Assembly: GCA_021801945.1 (NCBI GenBank)
Contig: JAKABE010000254.1
Location: 1 to 5,416 of the forward strand
Reading direction: 5' to 3'
From: Acidobacteriota bacterium
Lineage (GTDB): Bacteria; Acidobacteriota; Terriglobia; Terriglobales; Acidobacteriaceae
DNA: 5,416 nucleotides
Shown: positions 1 to 5,416 of the stretch, in pieces
Layout: each line of letters starts with the position of its first letter
Position numbering within the stretch: position 1 is the first letter of the stretch
Program-made: the position numbers and the translations under genes
The notes under the pieces: generated by a model
Told to the model about the DNA's origin: nothing
The model's input: only the letters and a program-made list of their open reading frames with translations
Database searches by the model: none

Positions 1-1398
1 GGCCCTGCGGGCTACGGTGGCTCGCCCTATGCGGCCTCGTCGGCTTTTGCGGGGAATCTCTCTCTCATCAGCTTAGAAGTACTGCGCGACTGGGGCTGGA
101 TCTCTACCGACCGCCTTGCGGACCTGCCCGGGCCCGGCGGCAGCGTCGATTTCCGGCAGATGGAAGAGCAAAAGCTTCCGTTGCTGAGAGAGGCCGCGGG
201 CAACTTTCTCGATCGCGCTCTCGAGGATTTGCCCGAACAATGGGACCAGTTCGTGGAGTTCCGCCGAGCGCAGGCAGCCTGGCTCGACGACTATGCGATG
301 TACGCGGTGCTGCGCCGTCAGTTCAATACGTTGGCGTGGACCGAGTGGCCCGAGCCGCTACGGCGGCGCGATCGGCACACCATGGCCGGCTTCGCAGCCG
401 CGCAAGAACGCGCACTGCAACAGGAACAGGCGCTGCAATTCGCCTTTTCGCGGCAATGGGGCGAGCTTCAGGAGAGCGCCGCGCGCAGCGGCATCCGCAT
501 CCTGGGCGACGTGGCCATCTTCGTCAGCATGGATTCGGCCGACGTGTGGGCTCACCCCGAACTCTTCGAGCTTGACGAGCAACTCCGGCCCATCCGCGTG
601 GCCGGCGTGCCACCCGACTATTTTTCGCCGACCGGGCAGCGCTGGGGCAATCCGCTTTACCGCTGGGACGTGCTTGCGGAGCGCGGGTTCGACTGGTGGA
701 TCGAACGCATCCGCTACGCCGCAGGACTCTACGACATCATCCGCCTCGACCACTTCCGCGGCTTCGAGGCGTATTGGGCGATCCCAGCCAGTGAGAAGAC
801 GGCGGTGAATGGAGCGTGGGTGAAGGCGCCGGGCCGGGAGCTATTTGGCGCTCTGGAAGCGGCGTTGGGGCCGCTGCCGCTGGTGGCCGAGGACCTGGGG
901 TTGATTACGCCCGAGGTGGACGCTCTACGCCTAGAGCTGGGCATGCCGGGCATGAAGGTGCTCCAGTTCGGCTTTGGCGATAAGGGCGCGCACATCCACC
1001 TGCCTCACCGCTACGCACCCGACACCGTGGCCTACACCGGCACCCACGACAACGACACCACCCAAGGCTGGTGGAAAACCGCCAGCAAGACAGAACGCCG
1101 GGCCGTGGAAGCCTACGCCGGACCGGTCCATCACCGCCCCGTCTGGCCGCTGCTGCGCACCCTGCAGGCCAGCGTGGCCCAAATCGCCGTGGCGCCGGCG
1201 CAAGACCTGCTGGAACTAGGGCCGGAGGCGCGCATGAATACTCCCGCAGTTGCGACCGGCAACTGGGCGTGGCGCGCGCCTGAGGGGAGCTGGACGCCGG
1301 AACTCGCCGCACGGCTGGCGGCGTTGGCCGAAGTGACCGACCGGGACAACGACCCGATCACCCCGCGGGAAGAAGGCAGGGAGGGCTCGGAACAGTAG
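1..1398 (+). CDS. malQ: 4-alpha-glucanotransferase (amylomaltase, GH77), 5' end missing
   Basis: MalQ is a cytoplasmic glycoside hydrolase family 77 enzyme. It moves alpha-1,4-glucan segments between maltodextrins and releases glucose, serving maltose/maltodextrin and glycogen breakdown. The reading frame is open from base 1, and its first residues (GPAGYGGSPYAASSAFAGN) match the conserved start of the GH77 barrel, so the true start lies off the left edge. In the 465 visible residues I see ILGDVAIFVSMDSADVW (167-183), GVPPDYFSPTGQRWGNP (202-218), the nucleophile in RLDHFRGFEAYW (Asp250), the acid/base in VAEDLG (Glu297), the transition-state stabiliser in THDND (Asp350), and MNTPAVATGNWAWR (412-425). 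The Asp-Glu spacing of 47 equals that of Thermus amylomaltase (D293/E340), so about 43 N-terminal residues are missing and the full length would be near 508. After the catalytic domain there is a hydrophilic tail of about 18 residues. The ATG at 160 is internal, not the start. No hairpin plus T-run terminator follows the stop. Confidence 0.97.
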   Translation, partial: GPAGYGGSPYAASSAFAGNLSLISLEVLRDWGWISTDRLADLPGPGGSVDFRQMEEQKLPLLREAAGNFLDRALEDLPEQWDQFVEFRRAQAAWLDDYAMYAVLRRQFNTLAWTEWPEPLRRRDRHTMAGFAAAQERALQQEQALQFAFSRQWGELQESAARSGIRILGDVAIFVSMDSADVWAHPELFELDEQLRPIRVAGVPPDYFSPTGQRWGNPLYRWDVLAERGFDWWIERIRYAAGLYDIIRLDHFRGFEAYWAIPASEKTAVNGAWVKAPGRELFGALEAALGPLPLVAEDLGLITPEVDALRLELGMPGMKVLQFGFGDKGAHIHLPHRYAPDTVAYTGTHDNDTTQGWWKTASKTERRAVEAYAGPVHHRPVWPLLRTLQASVAQIAVAPAQDLLELGPEARMNTPAVATGNWAWRAPEGSWTPELAARLAALAEVTDRDNDPITPREEGREGSEQ

Positions 1399-1512
1399 CC
1401 GCTCAACGGCGAGCCGAAGACGCTCTTATCCCACAGCGCTTTCCCGGCTTCGATGATTTCAAAGACCTTTCGCCAAAAACGGAGAATATGCTCTACTCTT
1501 GCGTGTAAAGAC
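1399..1512. other. Intergenic gap malQ - YihY-family gene
   Basis: This 114-base spacer separates two plus-strand genes. It contains the weak promoter candidate described separately. It has no clear Shine-Dalgarno sequence in front of the ATG at 1453 and no obvious intrinsic terminator. If translation of the next gene started at 1453, the gap would shrink to 54 bases. Confidence 0.6.
1487..1492 (+). promoter_or_regulatory. Weak candidate -10 element ahead of the YihY-family gene
   Basis: TATGCT sits 20 bases before the ATG at 1513, inside an AT-richer pocket (about 1474-1490) of a GC-rich region. It matches the sigma-70 -10 consensus at four of six positions. No good -35 hexamer is seen at 16-19 bases upstream. 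If real, transcription would begin near 1499, which excludes the ATG at 1453 as a start and supports 1513. This is inference from position and composition only. Confidence 0.22.
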
Positions 1513-2448
1513 ATGCGTGGGTTGATTGCCAAATTCCGCAAAGCCGTCTGGCAGGCCCTTGACCACGACATCGTGAACACGGCCAAAGCCGCGGCATATT
1601 CGGGGATGCTCATGATCTTTCCCGCGGTCCTGGTCGTGACCACGCTGGTAGCCCAGCTCCAGGAGGGACCGACGGTGGTGGGCGAGCTGCGCGTGCTCTT
1701 CGAGCAGCTTCTGCCCGCCGATACCCTCGATCTGCTGCAGTCTTACGTTCTGTCCAGCCGCATCCACTCCGCCCAGGTCATCCTGTCCGCCACCTGCTTA
1801 AGCATCTTTGCCGGGCTCGGCGTCATGCTGTCGCTGATGGAGGGATTCCGCCGCGCCTACCGGCTTCCCGCCGAGTCGTGGGGTTTTTGGGAGCGGCGCG
1901 CCCGGGCGTTGCTGCTGGTGCCGATTGTGCTCATTCCCCTGTCCGTGGCCACCCTGGTGATTATTTTCGGCCATCAGATCGAGCTCTGGATCATCGAAAC
2001 CGCGGGCTATGAGATGCGCCATATGGTGTTGTTCTTCTGGAGAATGGTGCGCTGGTCGATTGCAGGCGCCACGAGCATTGTGGTGCTGGCCGTACTCTAT
2101 CATTTTGGCACCAAGCGCACGGAGCGCTGGGTGGGGGTAATGCCCGGAGCCATCGCCGGCACACTGATCTGGTTTCCGGCCACACTGGTCTTTGGCTGGT
2201 GGGTGACACGCGATGTGAATTACTCGCGCTTCTACGGCTCTTTTGCCGCCGGAATCGCCACGCTGGTCTGGCTCTACATCACCTCCTTCAGTGTGCTGCT
2301 CGGAGCCGAGCTTAACGGCCTCCTCTATGCAGACCGCCAAAATCGGAGTACTGCCACTGCCGGGATCTCCAGCGCCACCCGATGCGATCTGGCTGCCTCC
2401 GCCCCGTTGGGGCGCGGAGCGAGTATTTTCTACCATTTTCGAAGGTAG
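1513..2448 (+). CDS. YihY/virulence factor BrkB family (UPF0761) inner-membrane protein
   Basis: This is a polytopic membrane protein of the YihY/BrkB family. The family is widespread in bacteria and its molecular function is unsettled; 'BrkB/virulence factor' and 'ribonuclease BN' are historical labels and should not be taken as a function. With Met at 1513 the product has 311 residues. Hydrophobic segments lie at about 28-48, 87-109, 132-153, 179-198, 207-231 and 242-263, the six-helix plan of the family. The strongest signature is the last helix, YGSFAAGIATLVWLY (241-255) followed by LLGAELN (262-268). A short basic amphipathic N-terminus (about 1-20) precedes helix 1, as is usual. I prefer 1513 over the in-frame ATG at 1453: the extra 20 residues (MISKTFRQKRRICSTLACKD) do not look like family sequence and no ribosome binding site precedes 1453. 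The site before 1513 is also weak (TAAAG). Residues 274-311 form a non-membrane tail without recognisable motif. The gene is probably transcribed separately from malQ. Confidence 0.9.
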   Translation: MRGLIAKFRKAVWQALDHDIVNTAKAAAYSGMLMIFPAVLVVTTLVAQLQEGPTVVGELRVLFEQLLPADTLDLLQSYVLSSRIHSAQVILSATCLSIFAGLGVMLSLMEGFRRAYRLPAESWGFWERRARALLLVPIVLIPLSVATLVIIFGHQIELWIIETAGYEMRHMVLFFWRMVRWSIAGATSIVVLAVLYHFGTKRTERWVGVMPGAIAGTLIWFPATLVFGWWVTRDVNYSRFYGSFAAGIATLVWLYITSFSVLLGAELNGLLYADRQNRSTATAGISSATRCDLAASAPLGRGASIFYHFRR

Positions 2449-2473
2449 ATACCGCTTTTCCGCCGGGCAGCAG

Positions 2474-2498
2474 GCCGATTCCCGTTGGCGGCATCGGC
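2474..2498. repeat. Inverted repeat downstream of the YihY-family gene
   Basis: GCCGAT (2474-2479) pairs perfectly with ATCGGC (2493-2498) across a 13-base loop, 26 bases after the stop codon at 2448. It could act as a transcript 3'-end hairpin. No T-run follows, so it is not a standard intrinsic terminator, and a 6-bp repeat of this kind can occur by chance in GC-rich DNA. Confidence 0.22.
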
Positions 2499-2745
2499 GT
2501 GAGAGCACCGGGAGAACCGACCAGGCAAACGCACCATGGAATCCAGAGCAAAGAGAACAGCCAATCGGGACGGAGCAGAAGCTAAAGTCCTCCTCATTCT
2601 TGTGGTCTGGCCAAAGCTGTGCCCTTGATGCAAAGGCCCAGCTCGGTGACCTCAAGGGCTCGCCTAAGCCATTCCTCTCGTCAAAGAACATGGTGCGTCT
2701 GCCCTGGAAATGCCGTGGCCCGCGGCGCTCTCCGGCCCTCGCATT

Positions 2746-2751
2746 TACAAT
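2746..2751 (+). promoter_or_regulatory. Candidate -10 element for pyk
   Basis: TACAAT matches the sigma-70 -10 consensus at five of six positions and lies where a GC-rich stretch gives way to AT-richer sequence. No matching -35 hexamer is visible 16-18 bases upstream (the sequence there is GC-rich), so a typical strong housekeeping promoter is not evident. Transcription from here would begin near 2758 and give pyk a 5' leader of roughly 250 nucleotides that includes the stem-loop at 2870-2898. Confidence 0.3.
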
Positions 2752-2830
2752 GAGAGGGAGCTGTCCTATTGCATCATTTTTCGTAACGGTAATTCCTTGT
2801 TATCCAACCTAGAAACTCGAGAGAGTGTGT

Positions 2831-2840
2831 GTTCCGGAAC
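2831..2840. repeat. Perfect 10-base palindrome in the pyk upstream region
   Basis: GTTCCGGAAC is a perfect palindrome that does not extend further on either side. It lies about 80 bases after the candidate -10 and 167 bases before the pyk start. Such a dyad could be a half-site pair for a dimeric regulator, but no known operator was matched and only one copy is present. Chance occurrence is possible. Confidence 0.25.
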
Positions 2841-2869
2841 CGAAACTCCCAGTCTCTGGACCCGCAGCA

Positions 2870-2898
2870 GGAGATCTTCGCCGCTGGGGCGAAGCTCC
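2870..2898 (+). promoter_or_regulatory. Strong stem-loop in the pyk leader
   Basis: GGAG (2870-2873) pairs with CTCC (2895-2898), and CTTCGCC (2876-2882) pairs with GGCGAAG (2888-2894). This makes an 11-bp stem with one 2-base bulge (AT, 2874-2875) and a 5-base loop (GCTGG). No mismatch occurs within the helices. No T-run follows, so a simple intrinsic terminator is unlikely. The stem ends about 95 bases before the pyk ribosome binding site. It may stabilise the mRNA, form part of a leader regulatory element, or be a protein-binding site. No known riboswitch consensus was recognised. The pairing is seen directly; its function is inference. Confidence 0.4.
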
Positions 2899-2993
2899 CC
2901 GATCCTCGCGAACAGGACGGGACGCGATCCGCGTTGACGGGTACGCGCTCAAACCAGGCAGGTCGATTCTGGAAGCCCCACACAATCCGCCAC

Positions 2994-2997
2994 GGAG
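2994..2997 (+). promoter_or_regulatory. Ribosome binding site of pyk
   Basis: GGAG is separated by nine bases from the ATG at 3007, a normal Shine-Dalgarno spacing. Together with the alignment of the N-terminal pyruvate kinase motif, it fixes 3007 as the start. Confidence 0.75.
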
Positions 2998-3006
2998 TAA
3001 TTCTTC

Positions 3007-4584
3007 ATGTCGTTTGCCGCACCGAACCTGAGTCAGATCCCATTCCAACGCCGTGCGAAGATCGTCGCTACGCTCGGTCCAGCCTCCAACACCGAGCCCG
3101 TGATCCGCGATATGGTGCGCGCCGGCGTGGATGTCTTCCGGCTGAATTTTTCCCACGGTTCCCACGAGAGCAAGCGGGCGGTGATCGAAAAGATCCGCAG
3201 GGTAAGCCGGGAAGAGAGTAAGCCATTGTGTATTCTGGGCGATTTGCAAGGGCCCAAGATCCGCACGGCGCTTCTCAAAGATCATCAGCCAGTTTTGTTG
3301 AAGGCCGGACACCGGCTGACGATCACGCCGCGCGAAGTTCAGGGATCGGCGGCACTGGTCGGCACCACTTTTCAGACGCTGGCCGAAAACGTAGAACAAG
3401 GCTCGCGCATTCTGCTCTCCGACGGTCTGATCGAGCTGCGCGTCGAACAGGTGGACGGCGCCGACGTGGTCTGCGAGATCGTCAACGGCGGCATGCTGGG
3501 CGAAAACAAGGGCATTAATTTGCCCGGCGTGCTGGTGCGCACTCCCTCGCTCACGGAAAAAGATTCCGTGGACCTTGAATTCGCAATCAAGAGCGGACTG
3601 GATGCTATTGCCGTGTCCTTTGTGCGCACGGCGGAAGACGTAACCCTGGTGCGCAACCGCGTGGCCGCCTACGGCGGCGAAACCTGGATCATCGCCAAGC
3701 TGGAAAAGCCGCAGGCGGTGGAACATCTCGACAGCATTCTTGAGGTTTCAGACGGCATCATGGTGGCGCGCGGAGATCTGGGCGTGGAGGTGCCTCTCGA
3801 AAATGTGCCTGCCATCCAGAAGCTGGTGATCCGCCGCGCGGCCGAGTACTCCAAGCCGGTGATTACCGCGACGCAGATGCTGGAATCGATGATCGAAAAC
3901 CCGCGCCCCACGCGCGCCGAGGTCTCCGACGTGGCGAACGCCGTATTCGACGGCACGGATGCCGTGATGCTCTCCGGGGAGTCGGCGGTCGGCAAGTATC
4001 CGGTGGAGACCGTGGCCATGATGGCGCGTATCGTCAGCGAAGCCGAGCGGCACACCAAGCTGGTGCAGCGTTTCAAGCCCGAGGAGCAGCACAGCGGACT
4101 GTCGATTGCCGAAACCGTCTGCGAGGCCGCTGCCCACGCCTCCGACGATTTCGACCTGCGGGGTATCGCGGTGTTTACGGAATCGGGTTTTACGGCCCGC
4201 CATCTCGCCAAATACCATCCCTCGGTGCCCATCTTCGTGCTGAGCCCCAGCGCGGTTACCGTGAATCGGCTCAATCTGCTGTGGGGCACCACTCCGGTCC
4301 ACTGCCGCAAGGTGCACACCACCGATGCGTTGATTGAATGCGCCGAAGCCCTCCTCGAACGGGACGGCTACGTCCGGCCTCGCGAGGTGATCGCCATCGT
4401 GGCCGGCACCACCACCAAGTCCGGCGCCACCAATTTCATGCGGCTTCACGTTCTGGGCGAAAGCGATCCGGAACGCGCGCGCTACTTTGCTCCCCAGCCG
4501 GAGAGGCCGGCGGCCGCGCCTGCTTCTGCCGGCAGGAGAACTGCTGCTCGCACGCCGGCACGATCTGCTGGGAAGCGCAAATAG
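3007..4584 (+). CDS. pyk: Pyruvate kinase with basic C-terminal tail
   Basis: Pyruvate kinase transfers the phosphate of phosphoenolpyruvate to ADP, giving pyruvate and ATP, the last step of glycolysis in the cytoplasm. The 525-residue product starts with RRAKIVATLGPAS (15-27). It carries the substrate and monovalent-cation loop FRLNFSHG (44-51, with Arg45, Asn47, Ser49) and GDLQGPKIRT (78-87, Asp79). The signature IIAKLEKPQAVEHLD follows, with catalytic Lys231 and metal ligand Glu233; the second metal ligand is Asp257 in ARGDLG, and ITATQML carries Thr289. Spacings Lys-Asp (26) and Lys-Thr (58) equal those of E. coli PykF (K220, D246, T278). The beta-barrel B domain lies at roughly 88-190. 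The C-terminal domain has a TESGFTA loop (391-397) at the usual effector-site position; the effector cannot be told from sequence. Residues 486-525 extend past the usual ~470-480 residues and end in a basic Ala/Pro/Arg/Lys tail. A good ribosome binding site and long upstream gap indicate its own transcription unit. Confidence 0.98.
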   Translation: MSFAAPNLSQIPFQRRAKIVATLGPASNTEPVIRDMVRAGVDVFRLNFSHGSHESKRAVIEKIRRVSREESKPLCILGDLQGPKIRTALLKDHQPVLLKAGHRLTITPREVQGSAALVGTTFQTLAENVEQGSRILLSDGLIELRVEQVDGADVVCEIVNGGMLGENKGINLPGVLVRTPSLTEKDSVDLEFAIKSGLDAIAVSFVRTAEDVTLVRNRVAAYGGETWIIAKLEKPQAVEHLDSILEVSDGIMVARGDLGVEVPLENVPAIQKLVIRRAAEYSKPVITATQMLESMIENPRPTRAEVSDVANAVFDGTDAVMLSGESAVGKYPVETVAMMARIVSEAERHTKLVQRFKPEEQHSGLSIAETVCEAAAHASDDFDLRGIAVFTESGFTARHLAKYHPSVPIFVLSPSAVTVNRLNLLWGTTPVHCRKVHTTDALIECAEALLERDGYVRPREVIAIVAGTTTKSGATNFMRLHVLGESDPERARYFAPQPERPAAAPASAGRRTAARTPARSAGKRK

Positions 4585-4720
4585 CCCCTTCTGCCGGTAC
4601 GGTCTCTGCGATGTGCGGATGGGGGCGTCTGAACATGGAGCATCTCCGCAGCCTGTGAAGCGAGGAGACTGTCCAGGCTTGCACGCGGGCCGATGGAGAG
4701 ACGGCGCGGCTGGTTTCCGA
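4585..4720. other. Convergent intergenic gap between pyk and ssnA
   Basis: This 136-base gap lies between two genes that point at each other, so it should hold transcript 3' ends for both. Apart from the imperfect hairpin at 4614-4650 I see no gene, promoter or T-run terminator in it. Confidence 0.6.
4614..4650. terminator. Imperfect hairpin, possible bidirectional 3' end
   Basis: TGCGGATG (4614-4621) can pair with CATCTCCGCA (4641-4650): TGCGG with CCGCA, and ATG with CAT, leaving a 2-base bulge and a 19-base loop. It sits between convergent genes, where a shared terminator is expected. There is no T-run on either strand, and the smaller GGAG/CTCC hairpin (4637-4647) competes with it. The assignment rests mainly on position. 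Confidence 0.2.
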
Positions 4721-5416
4721 TCAGAAGCGCTTCCACATCTCCGCTGCGGCGGCTCGGGCTTTGGCCATTACCTCTTCTTCGTCGATAGCTTGAAGCTTGC
4801 CGTCTTCCATGAGCACGCGCCCGGCGGCGATGGTGGCCACGACGGAGCGCCCTGTGAAGCCAAAGTGGATGTGAGCGGCGGCGTTCGCCGCGTTCATCGG
4901 GGTGGGCGGATCGTAGTCCACGACGATGACGTCAGCATGTGCGCCGGGAGCCAGCTTGCCGATGGCTCTGCCGAAGCGCTCGGTGGCGATGGCCGCATTC
5001 TCGCTGAAGAGCATCCGCGGCGGCTCAGCCCAGGCCGCGGATGGATCGCCGGATTGATGCTTGTGGAGCAGGTTGGCGGCTTTCATGGACTCGAATAGAT
5101 CGGCGGTGTAGCCGTCTGTGCCCAGGCCCACGCGCACGCCGCGGCGCAGCATCTCCAAAACCGAAGCGCAGCCCACCGCGTTGCCCATGTTCGATTGCGG
5201 GTTGTGCACGACGTTGGTCTGGCTGTCGCGTAAGAGATCAATCTCGCGGTCGTCAACGTGGACGCAATGCGCGGCGAGCGTCTTGACGCCGAGAATGCCC
5301 GCATCGCGCCAGCGCACCACGACGCGCTTGCCGTATTCGCGCAGGCATTGCTCTACGTCGGCCACTGCCTCAGCGGTGTGGACGTGGAAGCCGGCGCCGA
5401 ACTCCGCCGCGGCTGA
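4721..5416 (-). CDS. ssnA: SsnA-type putative aminohydrolase (amidohydrolase superfamily), N-terminal part missing
   Basis: This minus-strand gene encodes a metal-dependent amidohydrolase of the SsnA group, relatives of chlorohydrolases and guanine/cytosine deaminases. In E. coli ssnA sits in the ygf/xdh selenium- and purine-linked cluster, and its substrate is not established. The frame is open to the window edge, so 231 C-terminal residues of about 440 are visible and the true start is beyond 5416; the GTG at 5363-5365 is internal. Visible active-site elements are FHVHTAE (residues 10-16; His13 metal ligand, Glu16), AAHCVHVDD (His50, His53) and GLGTDGYT (Asp101, the catalytic/metal aspartate). 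Group-typical stretches are HNPQSNMGNAVGC, SMKAANLLHKH and VDYDPPTP. The last part (about 165-215) is the small composite beta domain (ADVIVVDYDPPTP, FTGRSVVATIAAGRVLM). The N-terminal HxH metal pair is outside the window. The gene converges on pyk, so the two are not co-transcribed. The family call is firm; the SsnA subgroup is likely from remembered conserved sequence, and the substrate is unknown. Confidence 0.88.
   Translation of the reverse strand, partial: SAAAEFGAGFHVHTAEAVADVEQCLREYGKRVVVRWRDAGILGVKTLAAHCVHVDDREIDLLRDSQTNVVHNPQSNMGNAVGCASVLEMLRRGVRVGLGTDGYTADLFESMKAANLLHKHQSGDPSAAWAEPPRMLFSENAAIATERFGRAIGKLAPGAHADVIVVDYDPPTPMNAANAAAHIHFGFTGRSVVATIAAGRVLMEDGKLQAIDEEEVMAKARAAAAEMWKRF

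Larger units (their letters stand above)
2449..3006. other. 558-base intergenic region, probably holding the pyk promoter and leader
   Basis: I find no gene here that I can support. Open frames on both strands are short or run through from antisense of the neighbouring genes, and none has family motifs or a good ribosome binding site. The left part (2449-2740) contains one GC-rich inverted repeat and nothing else recognisable. The right part (2741-3006) drops in GC around 2741-2820, as promoter regions often do. It then contains a 10-base palindrome, a strong stem-loop and the pyk Shine-Dalgarno sequence. A small RNA or unrecognised leader element cannot be excluded. No tRNA, rRNA or known riboswitch class was recognised. 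Confidence 0.6.

Noticed and set aside
2536..2628. Small plus-strand frame of 30 codons (MESRAKRTANRD then a hydrophobic VLLILVVW)
   Set aside because: The basic-then-hydrophobic pattern recalls a tiny membrane peptide, but no ribosome binding site lies at proper distance and eight hydrophobic residues are too few for a membrane helix. It cannot be told from chance.
1798..2691. 297-codon open frame on the minus strand, antisense to the YihY-family gene
   Set aside because: Its translation is rich in His, Gln, Gly and Pro, as expected for antisense of a GC-rich membrane gene. It has no family motif, and the opposite strand carries a clear six-helix protein.
2243..2812. 189-codon open frame on the plus strand spanning the 3' end of the YihY-family gene and the following gap
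   Set aside because: It begins inside a helix-coding part of the real gene in another frame. The part in the gap shows no motif, and its codon choice does not show the G/C third-position bias of the four real genes.
2809..3726. 305-codon open frame on the minus strand, antisense to pyk
   Set aside because: It is mostly the complement of a gene with all pyruvate kinase motifs. It has no recognisable domain, and long antisense frames are common in GC-rich genes.
4523..4597. Ten-base direct repeat CTTCTGCCGG (4523-4532 and 4588-4597) and the palindrome CTGCCGGCAG (4526-4535)
   Set aside because: One copy is inside the pyk tail coding sequence and the other just after the stop. Short GC-rich repeats of this size are expected by chance, and there is no array or target-site structure.
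4487..5098. 203-codon plus-strand frame overlapping the pyk end and running antisense to ssnA
   Set aside because: It overlaps two well-supported genes in non-coding frames, and its translation has no motif.

Overview
This is a GC-rich bacterial window with ordinary gene density. It holds four protein-coding genes, and no RNA gene, mobile element or CRISPR array was recognised. Codon use is strongly G/C-biased at third positions in all four genes. The style of the proteins fits a GC-rich, Gram-negative-type soil bacterium. Acidobacteriota is my best guess, but this is inference only and no marker gene settles it.

Layout, left to right. (1) Positions 1-1398, plus strand: the 3' part of malQ, a GH77 4-alpha-glucanotransferase whose first ~40 residues lie off the left edge; all three catalytic acids are present. 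(2) Positions 1513-2448, plus strand: a six-helix inner-membrane protein of the YihY/BrkB (UPF0761) family, probably starting at the internal ATG at 1513 and not at 1453. (3) Positions 2449-3006: a 558-base stretch without a convincing gene. Its right half is probably the 5' leader of the next gene and contains a strong stem-loop and a perfect 10-base palindrome. (4) Positions 3007-4584, plus strand: pyk, a full-length pyruvate kinase with all active-site residues and an unusual basic Ala/Pro/Arg/Lys C-terminal tail. (5) Positions 4585-4720: a short convergent intergenic gap. (6) Positions 4721-5416, minus strand: the C-terminal part of an SsnA-type amidohydrolase that runs off the right edge, pointing towards pyk.

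The genes do not form an obvious single pathway. MalQ feeds glucose and maltodextrins into central metabolism and Pyk is the last glycolytic step, so both belong to carbohydrate catabolism. The membrane protein between them and the aminohydrolase beyond are not functionally tied to these from sequence alone. The wide gaps and separate ribosome binding sites suggest mostly independent transcription units.

I found no convincing previously undescribed system. The items most worth checking are the structured pyk leader, the basic Pyk tail, and the uncharacterised 558-base gap.
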